Shown: in pieces, positions 1 to 11,425 of the stretch
Layout: each line of letters starts with the position of its first letter
How positions within the stretch are numbered: position 1 is the first letter of the stretch
Source of the DNA: Eutreptiella sp. 'Long Island Sound 2002'
Taxonomy: Eukaryota; Euglenozoa; Euglenophyceae; Eutreptiales; Eutreptiaceae
Length of the DNA: 64,000 nt
Assembly: GCA_964036045.1 (NCBI GenBank)
Contig: OZ038380.1
Span: 122,282,899 to 122,346,898, forward strand
Reading direction: 5' to 3'
Notes under the pieces: model-generated
Seen by the model: the letters and a program-made list of their open reading frames with translations, nothing else
What the model was told of the DNA's origin: nothing
The model's database searches: none
Program-made: the position numbers and the translations under genes

Positions 1-1587
1 ACCTGTTGGAACAGGCGAGAAATGTAAGGAGTTGTTTCAGCGCTGTTTCCTGTTACGTCGAGGCGTGAGATCAAACCTCGTGTTGCCGCTAAGTATCGTT
101 GCCACTCCATTTCTGTTTCTTCGGAAGAGCCTGTGTCCCGCTTCAGTTCGCGATACTTGGGTCGCAGCTGCAGCCAGCCATGCACGGTGCTATGGATTCA
201 TTGCCATAAGTAGGCACCAGGGATGAGGGCCGAAATGTTCGCCTTGTAGAGCGCTTACCCTTCCCCAACAGTGCATTCCATGGTGCCTTATTCCTACTTC
301 AATTAGGCGGACTCAAGGGGCAAGGCGAAATTGAGTTATGGGAGTCGCAGACCGACGAGGGGTCTGAATGCATCAAAATATGTTTAAATTGGGATAATTG
401 ATTCTCTTATGTATTTGCGCCATCTAGGATGCTCATTTTTGATGTAGACAGAGTTGCTAAATATATGATGTTCTGGTAGGCCGGGTTCATTGTCGACTCT
501 CCGTTTACCCTAGCAGCCAATGCAAGTGCACTAAGTCTTTAGGGTCCTCGGTTGAAATGCTGCTCAAGCAAAATGCACTCCGCAAGTTGCTAAGCACAAA
601 AAGGTGCAATTTTTTTGCATTCGGGAAAATATGAAATGCTGGAAAGACGGTTAGAAAAAATATCCTTAATTAGTGCCCTAAAGGTTTTGATGAAATCCTG
701 CACGTTTTGGAGTTGGAAAACAGGACCACAGCGGCAAGTGGAGCATGAACAGGATATGGATCGAATCAATGAATAGTTTTGAAATCCAATATATCATAGA
801 AGGGCTACAGATAGACAATGCAAGCTTTAGTACAAAGATTCAATCACAAAAGGACAAAACAAATGATTTTTATATCGAAAACCGACATAAGTCTGGCCAC
901 AGAAATAGTCTGAAGCACCTCATGTGCACCTTTTGACATGCAATGGTGTAGGTTAGGAATCTGGGGCATGTAGGTTGGGCCAGACACATGATATGGCTTG
1001 GCCAGCATGGCCAAGCAACTGAATTCAGAATCAGTTAAAAAGTAGACCCGCAATAAGTGGGCAAAACCATTTGGTATAGGGGTCCTGGGGTGGGAGACCG
1101 CTAGGCTTAACCAACAGGGCCCAAGGCAAGAAATGCCTATTTTATTTCAGTATTACGTCCATGAAGGAAGATACCTCCGCTCACTTGAGTGGTAGGGGTG
1201 AATTTCCTGAAGAGGGCCACGGTTATAACCCTAGTTACTGTGAAAAATGTACTGAAAACCTCAAAAAGGGTGATTAAAATGATTAAGTGTTAGTCTTCAT
1301 AATCTCCCAAGGTTTAGGGGGGGACTTGGCCTGGATCAAGTACCCCAAGAAAGACATGGCAGTGACTTTTTCTTACTCCTCTTGGAGTATAAGTTGATCA
1401 AGCTAGTAGGACCAAGGAAAAAGGCTCAGATTACCCTGAAATCCCCTCAGAAACTCCCTCAAACCAGCTTATGACATTCTCATCACTTCATAGAAGCTTA
1501 TCACACTGTAGGTACCCTCGAAAAACAGTGTAACGTACCGTGTATGATGTCCCTTCGAAGGGGCATTTCTCAAAAGTCGCCATTTTG
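1..1587. other. Non-coding spacer, no gene recognised
   Basis: The only open frames are short (under about 100 codons), overlap on both strands and have no recognisable protein features. The DNA is of mixed composition with A/T runs. I see no LTR pair linking it to the Gag ORF at 3.8-6.6 kb. It is probably old decayed repeat or intergenic DNA. Confidence 0.6.
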
Positions 1588-1664
1588 GGAGAAGTGGGGT
1601 TTGAACCCAGGACTCCCCCTCCATGGTGTACATGCTTACCCACTAAGGTACAGTCGAACGCTCC
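1588..1664 (-). repeat. tRNA-like sequence (SINE or tRNA relic) with pol III A and B boxes
   Basis: Read on the minus strand, this stretch has an A-box-like motif TAGTGGGTAAG (1645-1635) and, 27 nt downstream, a B-box GGTTCAAACC (1607-1598) flanked by a CCTGG/CCCC T-arm-like stem. Box order and spacing match a tRNA or a tRNA-derived SINE head. The ends only weakly pair as an acceptor stem and I cannot fold a convincing cloverleaf or read a reliable anticodon, so a SINE head or tRNA pseudogene is more likely than a working tRNA gene. No poly-A or second SINE copy was spotted. Confidence 0.45.
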
Positions 1665-3798
1665 AATGCGGACAGCGATCGCTGTATAAACAGCGTTTTA
1701 GTAAACGTCCTGACCAAGGGCCGGTGTGGAGCAATACTCCCAATGGAGGGCACAAACCTCCAGGAGCTGAACAAAATAGAAAATGTTACCAACAGGGTGT
1801 GAATCCTATGGTTTAGCGAAAAGGGTAGCGATTTAGAAAGTCAAATCGCTAAAAATTGACGAAAAGAGGTTAGAAATCGTCATATTTTATCTAAAACTAG
1901 CAGTCGCAGACAAGCGCAACTGAGCCGCACGCCACAAAGAGAGGTGCGGAAGCGTAAACGGCTCTTGGAAAAGAAGGTATAAGCCGTGGTTTTTAAAGCT
2001 TTTAAAAGAAATTTTTGCACATTTGCATCAATAATTTTATAAACGTTAGGAAAAAGCATGAAACAAACAGCCCAACAACAGAGCAGGTGGACAATGCGCC
2101 TCTCAGGTATGTTACTGTCATGACACACTCATGCATTGTGTTCGTGTGGTTTGTTTCGTTAAAACGCTAGTCTTGTCACCGCTGCGTTGGTTGGGGGTAT
2201 GGCTGTTCACCTCTCTCGCTCTGCACAGGTAAAACGAGGAATCAAAGGTATGTCAATTGAATGGAGCACGCACCGCGAAAGTAGGGTTAGAGTGTGCGCT
2301 GTGCCCGCGATGCATGTGCCTAATCTAGGCATTCACACACTGTGGCACTTTCCCTGTGCATCCCTCACTCTTTTCTTTTCTCCGCAGGTTCAAAAGAAAG
2401 TGCTTGCTCGTGCCTGCCTTGCCGTAGTGTTAAAATAGGGTTGTTTAAAACGCTAGGCTTCGTTTTGCGGTGTGCAGTTGTCCGTCATTTCACGCACTCT
2501 CTCCTACAGGAAACAAAGGAAGAAGCGCATAATATACACGATGCATTCATCGCTTAGGGTTGTTTCTAAATCGCCGTAGGGTTGTTTAAACGCTTAGGGT
2601 TGCTCTTGCGTTCGTTGTTCCTCGGCATACACATGATACGTGGTGAGTAAGGTAAGTAAGCCCAAAGGGAGCTCACCTCCTGGTTGAGTTTGTTCGTGAT
2701 TGGTCAAATTGTAGGGTTAATGCAAGAAGGAAAATTGTTTTGACTCACCTCCCTTCCCTGCATACGGCATCATGCATTAAAGGGCTGTAGGCCACGCGCA
2801 GTGCACGCGGTAAAACTCTTGTTAGGTTCCCCAGGGTTCCGCCCTACGATCTATAAGAGAACGGGCGGAGTCCTTAACGCTTGCTTGCTTGATGAGACGG
2901 TTTGAGGACAGCGTATTATTTTCCAACCGGGGACCGGTATAATACGGCGAGGTTGGTTAGGTTCCTCAGCCGCAAACCGTCCCGCATCCGCCTTTGCTCT
3001 CAGGTGGGAAAGGTACATGGTGATTCGTGCACTCCTTAGCCAAGCTAAAAAGGGTGCTGATCCCACAAACACTTGCGCCTCAGCCAGGACTGGCGAGGAC
3101 TGAACGTCTCCCTCAAATACAACCCTTACTACACGCTGTGCGCACAACACACAAGTGCAGCTCCTCCAAGCCCGGGTAGAGAAATGCGCGTGGGCATCTC
3201 TGTCAGGCCACAACAGCCTAATGGCGCTGTGTTCGCTTGTCATTTCATAAGGAGGCCAGTAAGGCCTGAGGACTCTTTGTCAGCGCCATCCAGTAAAGGG
3301 TATAGGGGTTAGGGTCAGCAGACCCGGTAGTGGGCGAGTGCGGTTGTGCTCAACCTACCTTTGAAGGCTGGTGCTGGCATTAGTGAGTGTAGTGTAGTGG
3401 TGTCTCCTGCTCCGCGTGCTTTTCCTCGCAGGCAGGGGAGTGTGTTAGCTTTTGGGCCTCTAGAAAAATGGGCATTTTGTATGCCCTTAGCAGACTTGGC
3501 CACCCCTCCCCTCTAGTAGGTAGGGCTTTTGCCGTTTCCCCAAAGGTTAGGCGCCAGCACATAAATTGGGCGCCATACGAGTGGTACCAGTACTTGACTA
3601 GGACCTTCGGTCCGACATCAGCGAAGGCCGTTCATGGCAGCCACACCGAAGAGAGAAGTGAGACACACAAAGACATACGTAGCACACTTAGGGGTATGGT
3701 AACACCGCCATGACGGGTAGAACCCCGTGGGTCCGGACCAGTTAGGGATCCTAACTGCGGGCACACTTGTCCCCAAGGAGGGTATGCACACCTTGTCT
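1665..3798. other. Non-coding spacer with a dispersed TAGGGTTGTTT motif
   Basis: No gene is supported. A motif TAGGGTTGTTT(A)AAACGCTTAGG recurs at 2436-2457, 2555-2565 and 2577-2602, with a partial match near 2160-2172. It resembles telomere-like heptamers only superficially because the copies are not in tandem register. The right end runs into the tail of the minus-strand Gag ORF. Confidence 0.5.
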
Positions 3799-6600
3799 TC
3801 AACACCTTGCTTGCCATCCCCCCTTGGTGTAGAAAGCCACCGCTCTTCGTTGGCTCCCCAAGGACATCATATTAGGGCATATCCCATGCAACAGGTGGTC
3901 AACAAGGCACTCACTCGCTAGGTGGCTGCAAAATTGATAAGCGGCCATGTGGTTCACGCTGGTAACCACGGGCATGGGACTGCAGGGCACAACCAGGCCA
4001 AGAGTAGGGCTCCGAAAGCAGCGGATGTGTAGGTGTTTGCAGCGCCGAGCCCGATTGAGGTTGGGAGTTAGTACATTCACCGTAACTGGAGCTCTACAGG
4101 AGTCCTGAGCCTGTCGTGGCACACACTGAGTAGGCCTAGCAGTCCGTACAAGAGTTCTCACCGCCCCTTGGCCTTGTCGATCCTGCACGTGGGCCTCGTT
4201 CTTGGCGTTGAGCTTCAGCTCCACCGTGATGTACTTCACGATCTCGTCCAGGCTCATGCGGGCGAGGATGACCTGCATCCTCAGCGGCTCTCCGCGCCTC
4301 CACTCCACGTTGTTGAGGCGCATCAGTCTTTGCCCCATGGTGTCGTCGAATACCTCCACGTAGACTGCGTTCTTCAACCCCAACATTCGGCTGGGCTCGC
4401 CGAGGTTTCGCCGGAAAAACTCCATTATTCCGGCGTGGGTGTCCTCCGATGCCATGATTCGTACGGCCACGCGCTTCTGAGCTCTCTTCTTCTCCTCATC
4501 CTCCACTCTTCTCTTCCAGTGCCCGGGGAGGATGTCCTTCAGCAGGTGTCGGATCTCGCTGGCCTCATTCCAGTCCTCCACCAGCTTGAGGCTTCTTCGG
4601 TACTTGCGGATGTACCAATTCCATTCCCGGACCCTCAATTCCCTGCGCTCCAGCGGCAGCGGAATGGACCACAAATCCTCCAACTTCCGGTTGGGGGCGT
4701 CCACTCGCTCCTCGTCCTCCAGCCACTGGAGGCAGGCCTGCTCCGTCTGGATCACTCCCTCGCGGATCTGATCCCTGAGCTCCTCCTTCAGGTCCTGCGC
4801 CAGCCTGTGTGGGAATGTCCGACATACCCACTTGTCCCTTGGCGCTCCCTTCATCTCGCCAACGACCTCCTCGGCGAAGTCCTCCCAATCCAGGATGAAG
4901 TCATCCAGGTTGGAGGGATTGCCATCGTAATAGGGGATTTTGATTCCCCTGAAGTCGTCAATCGTGATGACGTCTCCGACGTCCGCAGCCACCACTCCGG
5001 CGAGACGGATACCACCTGTGGCCGGGGGGTGTGAGTACACTCCCCGTACATCCCTCTCCTCCATGGAGTGCGGTCCAGTTGGGCCTGAACCCATGGGGTT
5101 TGGGATGCGGGAAGGACTTGCTCCACCGGCTGTCCATATCCCCCTAGTGGGGTCCTTCACCCACAGGTTTCCACCTGGATGGCCTCGACCATGTCCGTCG
5201 GCCCTTCCCACGGTTCGCCCCTGCATGGTCTGGTGTTGGATCTCCTCTTCCGCATAAACTGCATGGGCAGTCGTAGTGGTCGGTGGATCCTGGGCAGCAT
5301 GGGACAATTGTACCGTCAGGCTCCTCAGGTCCGTGGTTGCGTGCTCTTCCCGCATGGACCCAGCCGGTGCCGTATGCTCCCCGAGCATTATGGATTCGCT
5401 GAACATGGGAACAAACGGCAGCGCACCCGGGTCAACACGCGGAGGCGCGTAAGGTGCCTCTGCAGGGCCGCCCATGGGTTTCTCCATGGCGCTCCTGAGG
5501 GTCTTAACCCGCTCCACCAGCTCTGCCGCTGCCGGCTTTGCCGGCAGCTCCGGACCCGAGGCGAGGGGTTGTAACTCCTCTAACCTTTTCAGGCGTCCCG
5601 ACATGTCCTCCACCAGGTGGAGGAGGCTGTCCACCACTCGCTGCTGCTTCTGCAGGGCCATCTCCTGCTTCTCCCGGTACCGGTCCTGCTCCGCTCGCAG
5701 CTCCGCCATGTCTCTCTCCACTGCCGACTGGTCATCCAGGATCCCCGCGACGTCCTCCTCTAGGCCGTCCTTCGCGTTGTCCAGGCGGTCGAGGTGCTGC
5801 ACGATGGCGTCCATCCCCATCTTTGGGTACTTGCCGATGAGGAAGGATACTTGCTCGCAGTGGCACTCAATGTGCTTTCCACCTGATCCGGCACATCTCA
5901 CGGTTCCCGGCGCTTCGGACTCCTCCGCCATGGGTGTGTCGCCCATGCTATCCCGCGTTGGCTCCGTGTGCCGGGCCACAGGCGCCTTTCTGGCACTGGC
6001 AGGCCTCTCCAACGCCTCGGCGTCATGCTCTAGGCTCGGTTCTGGGGCCGTGCGCGCCCTTGTGGGCAGTCTGGCCATCTCCTCCGACTCCGAAGGGTAA
6101 GCGGTTCGATAGCCCTCGGAGTGCCCCTCGGAATCTGCAGCTGACCACAGCCTGACCGGGCTGGGATCTGTCTCCATCGCCCTGGCTTCCGCCGCGGGTT
6201 TTGGAGAGCCGCGCTTCCGGTAACGCCGAGCTCTGCCGTTGCTGCCAGTCTCCTCCAACTTCTCCGCCGCGGAGCGGAGATTGCAAGCCTTGCGGCATTG
6301 CCTTTCACACATGGAGGCCAGGTCCTCCATGTCTAGCCCATGTCCTGCAAGGGCTCTCCGTTCTGAGCATCTTCGCTCTTCTCGGGCTTCCCAGTCCGGC
6401 GTCGACTCCACGGACTCGACGATCTGCACCGGGGGCGTCCTTGGGCAGGGCTCATGAGGGCTCAAGTCCCCCGTGCGGCGGTAGGGGGCAGGTACTCCGC
6501 TGCTACCATAAAGAAGGTCCCTACCAGGACCGGCCCCTGCTGTACCCCTTCCACCATTTCCCGTCACTCCTATGGTCTTGCTTCTCACCAGGTTCTGCAT
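3799..6600 (-). CDS. gag: Ty3/gypsy-type Gag protein, 933 codons, uninterrupted
   Basis: A long minus-strand ORF from ATG at 6600. The N-terminal third is low-complexity and charged. A predicted coiled coil rich in E/R/L lies at about residues 267-341. The Gag core starts near residue 556 with the motif YYDGNPSNLDDF and runs to about 812. This core is the same type as the Gag of the 15-kb element (MYDGNPLNLDRF at 48.9 kb) and shares the order D-G-N-P, WL..EERVDAP, VEDWNE and R-V. The last ~120 residues look unrelated, rich in R/H/C and without a zinc knuckle, so the 3' end may be chimeric or truncated into flanking DNA. No protease, RT or integrase follows downstream (3.8 kb down to 1). In the family Gag forms the particle and binds element RNA. 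The intact frame suggests a non-autonomous or recently truncated element. Confidence 0.8.
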   Translation of the reverse strand: MQNLVRSKTIGVTGNGGRGTAGAGPGRDLLYGSSGVPAPYRRTGDLSPHEPCPRTPPVQIVESVESTPDWEAREERRCSERRALAGHGLDMEDLASMCERQCRKACNLRSAAEKLEETGSNGRARRYRKRGSPKPAAEARAMETDPSPVRLWSAADSEGHSEGYRTAYPSESEEMARLPTRARTAPEPSLEHDAEALERPASARKAPVARHTEPTRDSMGDTPMAEESEAPGTVRCAGSGGKHIECHCEQVSFLIGKYPKMGMDAIVQHLDRLDNAKDGLEEDVAGILDDQSAVERDMAELRAEQDRYREKQEMALQKQQRVVDSLLHLVEDMSGRLKRLEELQPLASGPELPAKPAAAELVERVKTLRSAMEKPMGGPAEAPYAPPRVDPGALPFVPMFSESIMLGEHTAPAGSMREEHATTDLRSLTVQLSHAAQDPPTTTTAHAVYAEEEIQHQTMQGRTVGRADGHGRGHPGGNLWVKDPTRGIWTAGGASPSRIPNPMGSGPTGPHSMEERDVRGVYSHPPATGGIRLAGVVAADVGDVITIDDFRGIKIPYYDGNPSNLDDFILDWEDFAEEVVGEMKGAPRDKWVCRTFPHRLAQDLKEELRDQIREGVIQTEQACLQWLEDEERVDAPNRKLEDLWSIPLPLERRELRVREWNWYIRKYRRSLKLVEDWNEASEIRHLLKDILPGHWKRRVEDEEKKRAQKRVAVRIMASEDTHAGIMEFFRRNLGEPSRMLGLKNAVYVEVFDDTMGQRLMRLNNVEWRRGEPLRMQVILARMSLDEIVKYITVELKLNAKNEAHVQDRQGQGAVRTLVRTARPTQCVPRQAQDSCRAPVTVNVLTPNLNRARRCKHLHIRCFRSPTLGLVVPCSPMPVVTSVNHMAAYQFCSHLASECLVDHLLHGICPNMMSLGSQRRAVAFYTKGGWQARC

Positions 6601-8849
6601 GATCTTGCCCTATCCTGCACAATTTTCACCAAAAAATAGTAAAATGTGGCTCCTTGACACAAACCCTGGTCCATTGCAATAACCAACTCCCAAGTACAAT
6701 AGCTCCAATCCAAATACTCCACACTGAGGGCTTCCAAGGGTGTTTGATGTCCCGCGTTGACACTCAACAACTCCTTTCAGCACGCCGATTGTCTCACGGT
6801 GCACACGGAGACACGGGCGTTGGGCATGTACATAGAATTGCACCAAAAAGGAAGCCCTGAAATTGGCATATGAACACATATCAAGCATAATTGGGGAAAG
6901 ATGGAAACATACACAATCACAGCCATAGACCCCTCATTCCCTGGACTCAGGACCTTCCCTTGACTCGCCAACATGATGCCCTGAACCAAGTCAAATAAGA
7001 TGGCTAAATGCCATGTGTCAAAAGTCACTACACAAACCCCTAAAATGTGTTCCCTCCCAAGCCTCTAAATCCTAGCCCAATGAGGGAGGTGGCGTGTCAT
7101 GGCCTAGAGTGGCACTCAGGACCATGCCCTACCCTGACCTAAAATTGGTTGGACTTGGAGTCGATTGGGCTTGGAGAACTGCCCCATGAAGATGACCTCA
7201 CAACATGGCAAAATTAGGCAAATCACACCATAATGCCCAAAAATCAAATATATACTCAAAAATGCATACGGCAAGTATTCAAATGCTCCATGCATGTGTC
7301 AAACCGGAAAGTAATATACAAGGGTGATATAGACCAAAGGTCCATGCCCAAGAATATCCCAACATTGGCTCCCAAACCCCTCTGGATATACACATGCCAT
7401 GCTTCACAAGTCAACTCATGGGTTTGAGACCTAATTTTGTGAGGCCTCGTGTGTCAAGCCAAAGCTACCCCGTGATCCGGCATATGGTGAGGTGCAACAC
7501 CGAGGCATATGCCAACATATAAGCAACACACCATAGTTCACGGATCTCTAGGCACTTTACTGTTACCCGACCAGTTGAGCACATACAATTCAAAAATGAG
7601 CATGAAATGAGGTCAAAAACATGCAAATAATGCCAAAATCAAAGTAACCACAATAGTATATAACTTTGCTCAACCATGGTATCAACATATGGTTCAAAAC
7701 ACAATTGCTTGGGACCATTTGCAAACAATCCCCCCACTTGGATCCCCACATGGACGCATAGGGACACCTTCGAACCTCCTCCCAACACGCACCATGAAAA
7801 TGGGAAAATTGATAGTGGCGCTTGTGGGTCGCTCCGTAAGCCCTCCCAAATGCACTATATGTGCGGTAGACTTAGTCTAGCGCTATGGAGCTCACCATTG
7901 GGACATGGGCGAAGCCCTTGCCATGTATGACTCCACATATCTTCCTACAAACGGAGATATATAACATGGGCGTGAGCATAGCGAAGCACATACCATCCAT
8001 ATAACACATACTCTTAAAAGTGGCTCCCACCATGATATGCCATGCCCCTCCATGGACATAACTTCACGTTAAGAATACGTAGGAACCCAAGGTAAGTTTC
8101 TATGCAACACCAACACTCATGCGGTACACTCGAAAGTCGCAATAAAATATTGCGTTGCACGGTTCAAGAGTTATATATCACTTTCTACCCTCTTGACCGT
8201 TATCCCTTGCTACATCCGGCATGTGTACACATCAAAGGCGTTTGACGCTTCCCAAATTAAGTTGAGACCAAGGCGGTTCCAACCCAATTCTCATAGTTGG
8301 TATTCCTCGCCGTGAGCCGGAGATATGACCTTTCAAAGTGGCCCCACGAAACAATTTTGTTTCTCCTATATCTCCAAGAAAAATGAAGGAGACAACAAAA
8401 GGAAGGTTGATTCGTGATCGGGGAAAAATCTAGGACCACTCGAAATTCATCATATCAAGTGCAGCGACCTCGAAGTCGAAAATCCGATTCTGAATGTCTG
8501 ACAAAATGGGATTAATTTTGCAAGTGTATAACATGAAAATTGCGGAAGCAACGAACCCTTTACTGATGAAATCTGACCCTTCATCGGGGTTTCCGCCAAA
8601 ATATCTGGAAATAACAGTTAACCAATCGGTTACCGCAAAATCGCGAGCCAACTGACAGTCGCCGATACATTGACAATCAGAACGAATAGCCGAAAAATTA
8701 CCGAAACATTATGATAAAAAAACCCTGTTGATTCCTGACATTTCGATATATAAATCTCAGCCGGCGGCGCCTCGGTATTGAATATGGCCGCTCATAGCTG
8801 GAATAGCCAAGCCTATCACACTATCACATCAGGTTAGGTCAGGTGGATC
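6601..8849. other. AT-richer non-coding region upstream of the minus-strand gag; possible leader and LTR
   Basis: No credible gene. The region lies 5' of the minus-strand gag and is compositionally unlike the GC-rich DNA from 8.85 kb onward. Its position and length (about 2.2 kb) would suit a leader plus 5' LTR, but I cannot find a matching second copy in 1-3.8 kb, nor clear TG/CA ends, so LTR status is unproven. The short ORFs here overlap on both strands. Confidence 0.45.
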
Positions 8850-10063
8850 GGAGAGTATGATATCAGCCAATGGCGGCTTGCCGGCACATAGATACACACC
8901 CCAAGTGACCCAAAGATGGCCACGGGGGTCCGAACCGGCTTCAAGCCCCCGAAAGCAGCCCACGCAGAGTGTTCCCTCCCGCAGACACCAACCCGCACGC
9001 CCTCACACATTGCAGGAGCCCAGCCCAGCCGAGCCCGGAAGGCGGAGACCACAGCCCCGCGCCTCCCCTGCCCACCGCTGCGGACGGGATCGGCCCCCCG
9101 GGCTGCCAGGTCCCCGCCGGGCCCCCGCAGCCACCCGCCGCCAACCGGCAGCCCCAGGACATGCCCTCCGTCCTCCCCGCAGTGGCCGCGGCGGAGACCG
9201 CCGCGGCCCACAAAGCCGCACCCGCCCGCATGGCAGCGCAACCCACATTCCCCAAAAAAAACCAATTCCTCCTCGTCCTCATCCTCATCCACGTCCCCCA
9301 CTTCCTCCTCCGACCCCCCCCTCCCCGCCGACCTCATCCGCAAAGCCACGGCCAAAGCCAAAGCTGCAGCCGCACACCAAGCTGCCGGAGGCCCCCCTAC
9401 CCCCACACAGGCAACCCAGGCACCTAGGCCGCACACCGCGAAGCCCCCCCACCCAGCACCGGGCCCCTCGCTTCTCTGGGACGAGGTCCTCCTCAACCTC
9501 GAACCGGACCCCAACCTAAAACCTGAACCCAAGCCAAAACCGGAACGCAAACGACGACAGCGCCCACAACAGCACCACCGCCACCACCACGAACAATAAC
9601 ATCACCAACACCACCCCACACTGTCCCAAAAATCCAAAAAGGCACGATGAGAGCAGAAGCGACCCCACCCTGACCCAAACCCTGACCCAAACCAAAGCCA
9701 GGACCCCGCACCCACCGCATCCCGAGCCCCCCTCCTCGCAGCGAGAGCCGCCACCACAGAGGCCGCCGGCCAACACGACCCCGTCCAAACCCTCGTCAAC
9801 ATCCCCATCTCCAAGCACCCGATCGTCCAGCCCCCGCAAACCACCACCTACGCCGGCCAGACCGACCCGAGGACATGGGACACCTCGACCTCGGTCATCG
9901 TCAAGCCCGGCCGCCGACCCGCCCCCACTGCCAACTAAGCTGTACAGCCCCAAGAGCTGCAAACGATGCCCGACCGCAAAGCCCCACCGGAACGCCAAGG
10001 AATCCTTGGGGCATACCCGCAGCACCCTCACCACCACTACCAGTGCCACCGCCACCAGCGTCC

Positions 10064-10102
10064 CCACCACCACCACCACCACCACCACCACCACTACTAC
10101 CA
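10064..10102 (+). repeat. (CAC)n microsatellite encoding a His/Thr/Pro run
   Basis: About twelve uninterrupted CAC/ACC triplets grading into ACT/ACC. In the presumed Gag-like frame it gives a histidine- or threonine-rich tract; the frame is uncertain because of flanking frameshifts. Confidence 0.85.
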
Positions 10103-10656
10103 CTGGCCACCACCCTACCCCAGCGGGCCACAACCACCCGTGCACGAGCACCACCCAAGAGGCGCTCCAACCCACTACCCCGCCTACAACCAGCAACCGC
10201 CCCCTCCGTACCAAGAACCGTATCCGCCCGGCCACCACGTCCACGGGGGCACCCCAGGGCCTATCACCACCCGGGACAGCCACTTGACCCGTACCACCAG
10301 CCGCAACCGCCGCCACGCCCCTACGTGGCAGATCCATGGAGGGTGGGGGACTTCCCCCCCCCGCCTGAGTACCAGGCAGCACCACACGAGGCCCCAAAGG
10401 CCCCAGCGACGCCACCTTACTGGCGCGACTCCCCCCGCGACGAGGCCCAGTCGCGCAAACGACGGCGTTCCCGCTCCCCCCCCGTGCGGCGCAGCCGCCA
10501 CCGGCCCTCACGCTCCCGGCAGCGCCACCGCGCCTCAGCCGCTCACTCCCGGTGCTGCCGCTCCCCGAGGCACCGCCATGACCCCCCAGGGCCCCGCTCC
10601 CGCCGCTCTCGGGCTCCCGCGCTCCCGAACGCCAACACGCACGCCACCGCCGTCTC

Positions 10657-11070
10657 ATGTCGACGTCCTCCTCCCACCACGAACAGCACCGCGCTTGCCG
10701 CTCCCCGCGCCACGGGTACGCATCCCCCACCCCCAGCCCCCGCCACTGACGCCTCTGCTCCCCTGATCGCCGCCACACACGCCACCGCCGCCCCATGTCC
10801 ACGTCCTCCTCCTGCCACGAACAGCATCGCGCCTCCCGTTCCCTGCGCCGCCGATACGCCTCCCCCTCCCCCAGCCCCCTTCTCCGACGCCCCCGCTCCC
10901 CCGAGCCCCGCCACACGCGCCAACACGGTCGCATGTCCTCGTCCCCCTCTTCCCACGAACAACACCGAGCTTCCTGTTCCCCGCGCCGCCCATACACATC
11001 CTCCACCCCCGCCCCTGACACTGCCGCTCCAGGATCTCAAGCTCGGAGCCTGCCCACCCCCCGGCCCCCG
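10657..11070 (+). repeat. Three in-register 138-bp tandem repeats (46 codons)
   Basis: Units begin at 10,657, 10,795 and 10,933, each with ATGTC followed by TCCTC, CACGAACA and a GCGCCGCC-type block. The 138-bp period is a multiple of three, so copy number can change without frameshift. In one frame each unit reads MS(T/S)SSSxHEQHRA followed by an Arg/Ser-rich segment. Related units occur on the minus strand around 34.4-34.7 kb in copy (ii), so this repeat belongs to the family's protein. Confidence 0.75.
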
Positions 11071-11200
11071 CCCACCTCGCCTGGTGCTCTGCCCGCGCCC
11101 TGCGGGAGCTCCGCCGCTGGGTAAAGTGGGCCGGGGTGCACCTTCCAGGAGATCCGCACCCGCAAGCCCGCCAGACCCAACAAGGTCGCTCCTGAGGCCG

Positions 11201-11220
11201 CCATGCCGCAGGCGGCATGG
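11201..11220. repeat. Palindrome CCATGCCGC-AG-GCGGCATGG
   Basis: Nine-base arms around a 2-nt centre. The equivalent palindrome is preserved in copy (ii) near 34,173-34,190, where the coding context (APEAAMPQAA) is also kept. It may simply reflect the encoded protein, but hairpin potential is clear. Confidence 0.7.
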
Positions 11221-11425
11221 GAAGCCCTCCTCGCAGTCCGCGGTCCGGGGCCTCTGCCCCCCGTACACCGCGGAAACCCTCTGCCGGTGGCGCCAGACCA
11301 CCCACCCCCAAGCATGGGCCATCGGTGCCTTGAAGGCGTCGCCACCACCCCACCACCACCACATCGGGAAGGGAAAGGGCAAAGGGAAGGCCTGCGGCAA
11401 GGGGCCGACGAGAGGCGCAAGGTAG

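Larger units (their letters stand above)
8969..11425 (+). pseudogene. Broken Pro/His/RS-rich Gag-like ORF of the T-depleted family
   Basis: Segments matching copy (ii) appear in order in shifting frames. First comes an Ala/Pro block containing AVAAAE(T/A)AAAHKA with a Ser run (about 9.15-9.3 kb). Next is a block with DPVQTLV.IPISK and QTDP.TWD (about 9.78-9.9 kb), then a His-rich stretch encoded by a CAC array. After this come DPYH.P.PP with ADPWR.GD (about 10.3 kb), an RS/SR-rich region with RSRSPPVRRSR (about 10.45-10.62 kb), 46-residue tandem repeats, REL.RWVKWAG (about 11.1 kb), AP.EAAMPQAA and PPYT.ETL, and a GKGKGK basic tail. At least two frameshifts (one at the C/A run near 9.25 kb) and a TAA near 9.94 kb break it. 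RS and basic blocks suggest RNA binding, as in Gag or LINE ORF1 proteins, but no named domain is recognised. Confidence 0.5.

Noticed and set aside
2436-2602. TAGGGTT motifs as interstitial telomere repeats
   Set aside because: Copies are dispersed and embedded in a longer non-telomeric repeat; not in tandem register.
8834-9550. Long overlapping ORFs on both strands in the T-depleted regions (for example minus-strand Gly/Val/Arg-rich frames at 8.8-13.9 kb)
   Set aside because: Absence of T on one strand removes TAA, TAG and TGA there, and the scarcity of A on the other does the same, so all frames open by chance. Only frames whose residues are conserved between copies (i) and (ii) were kept.
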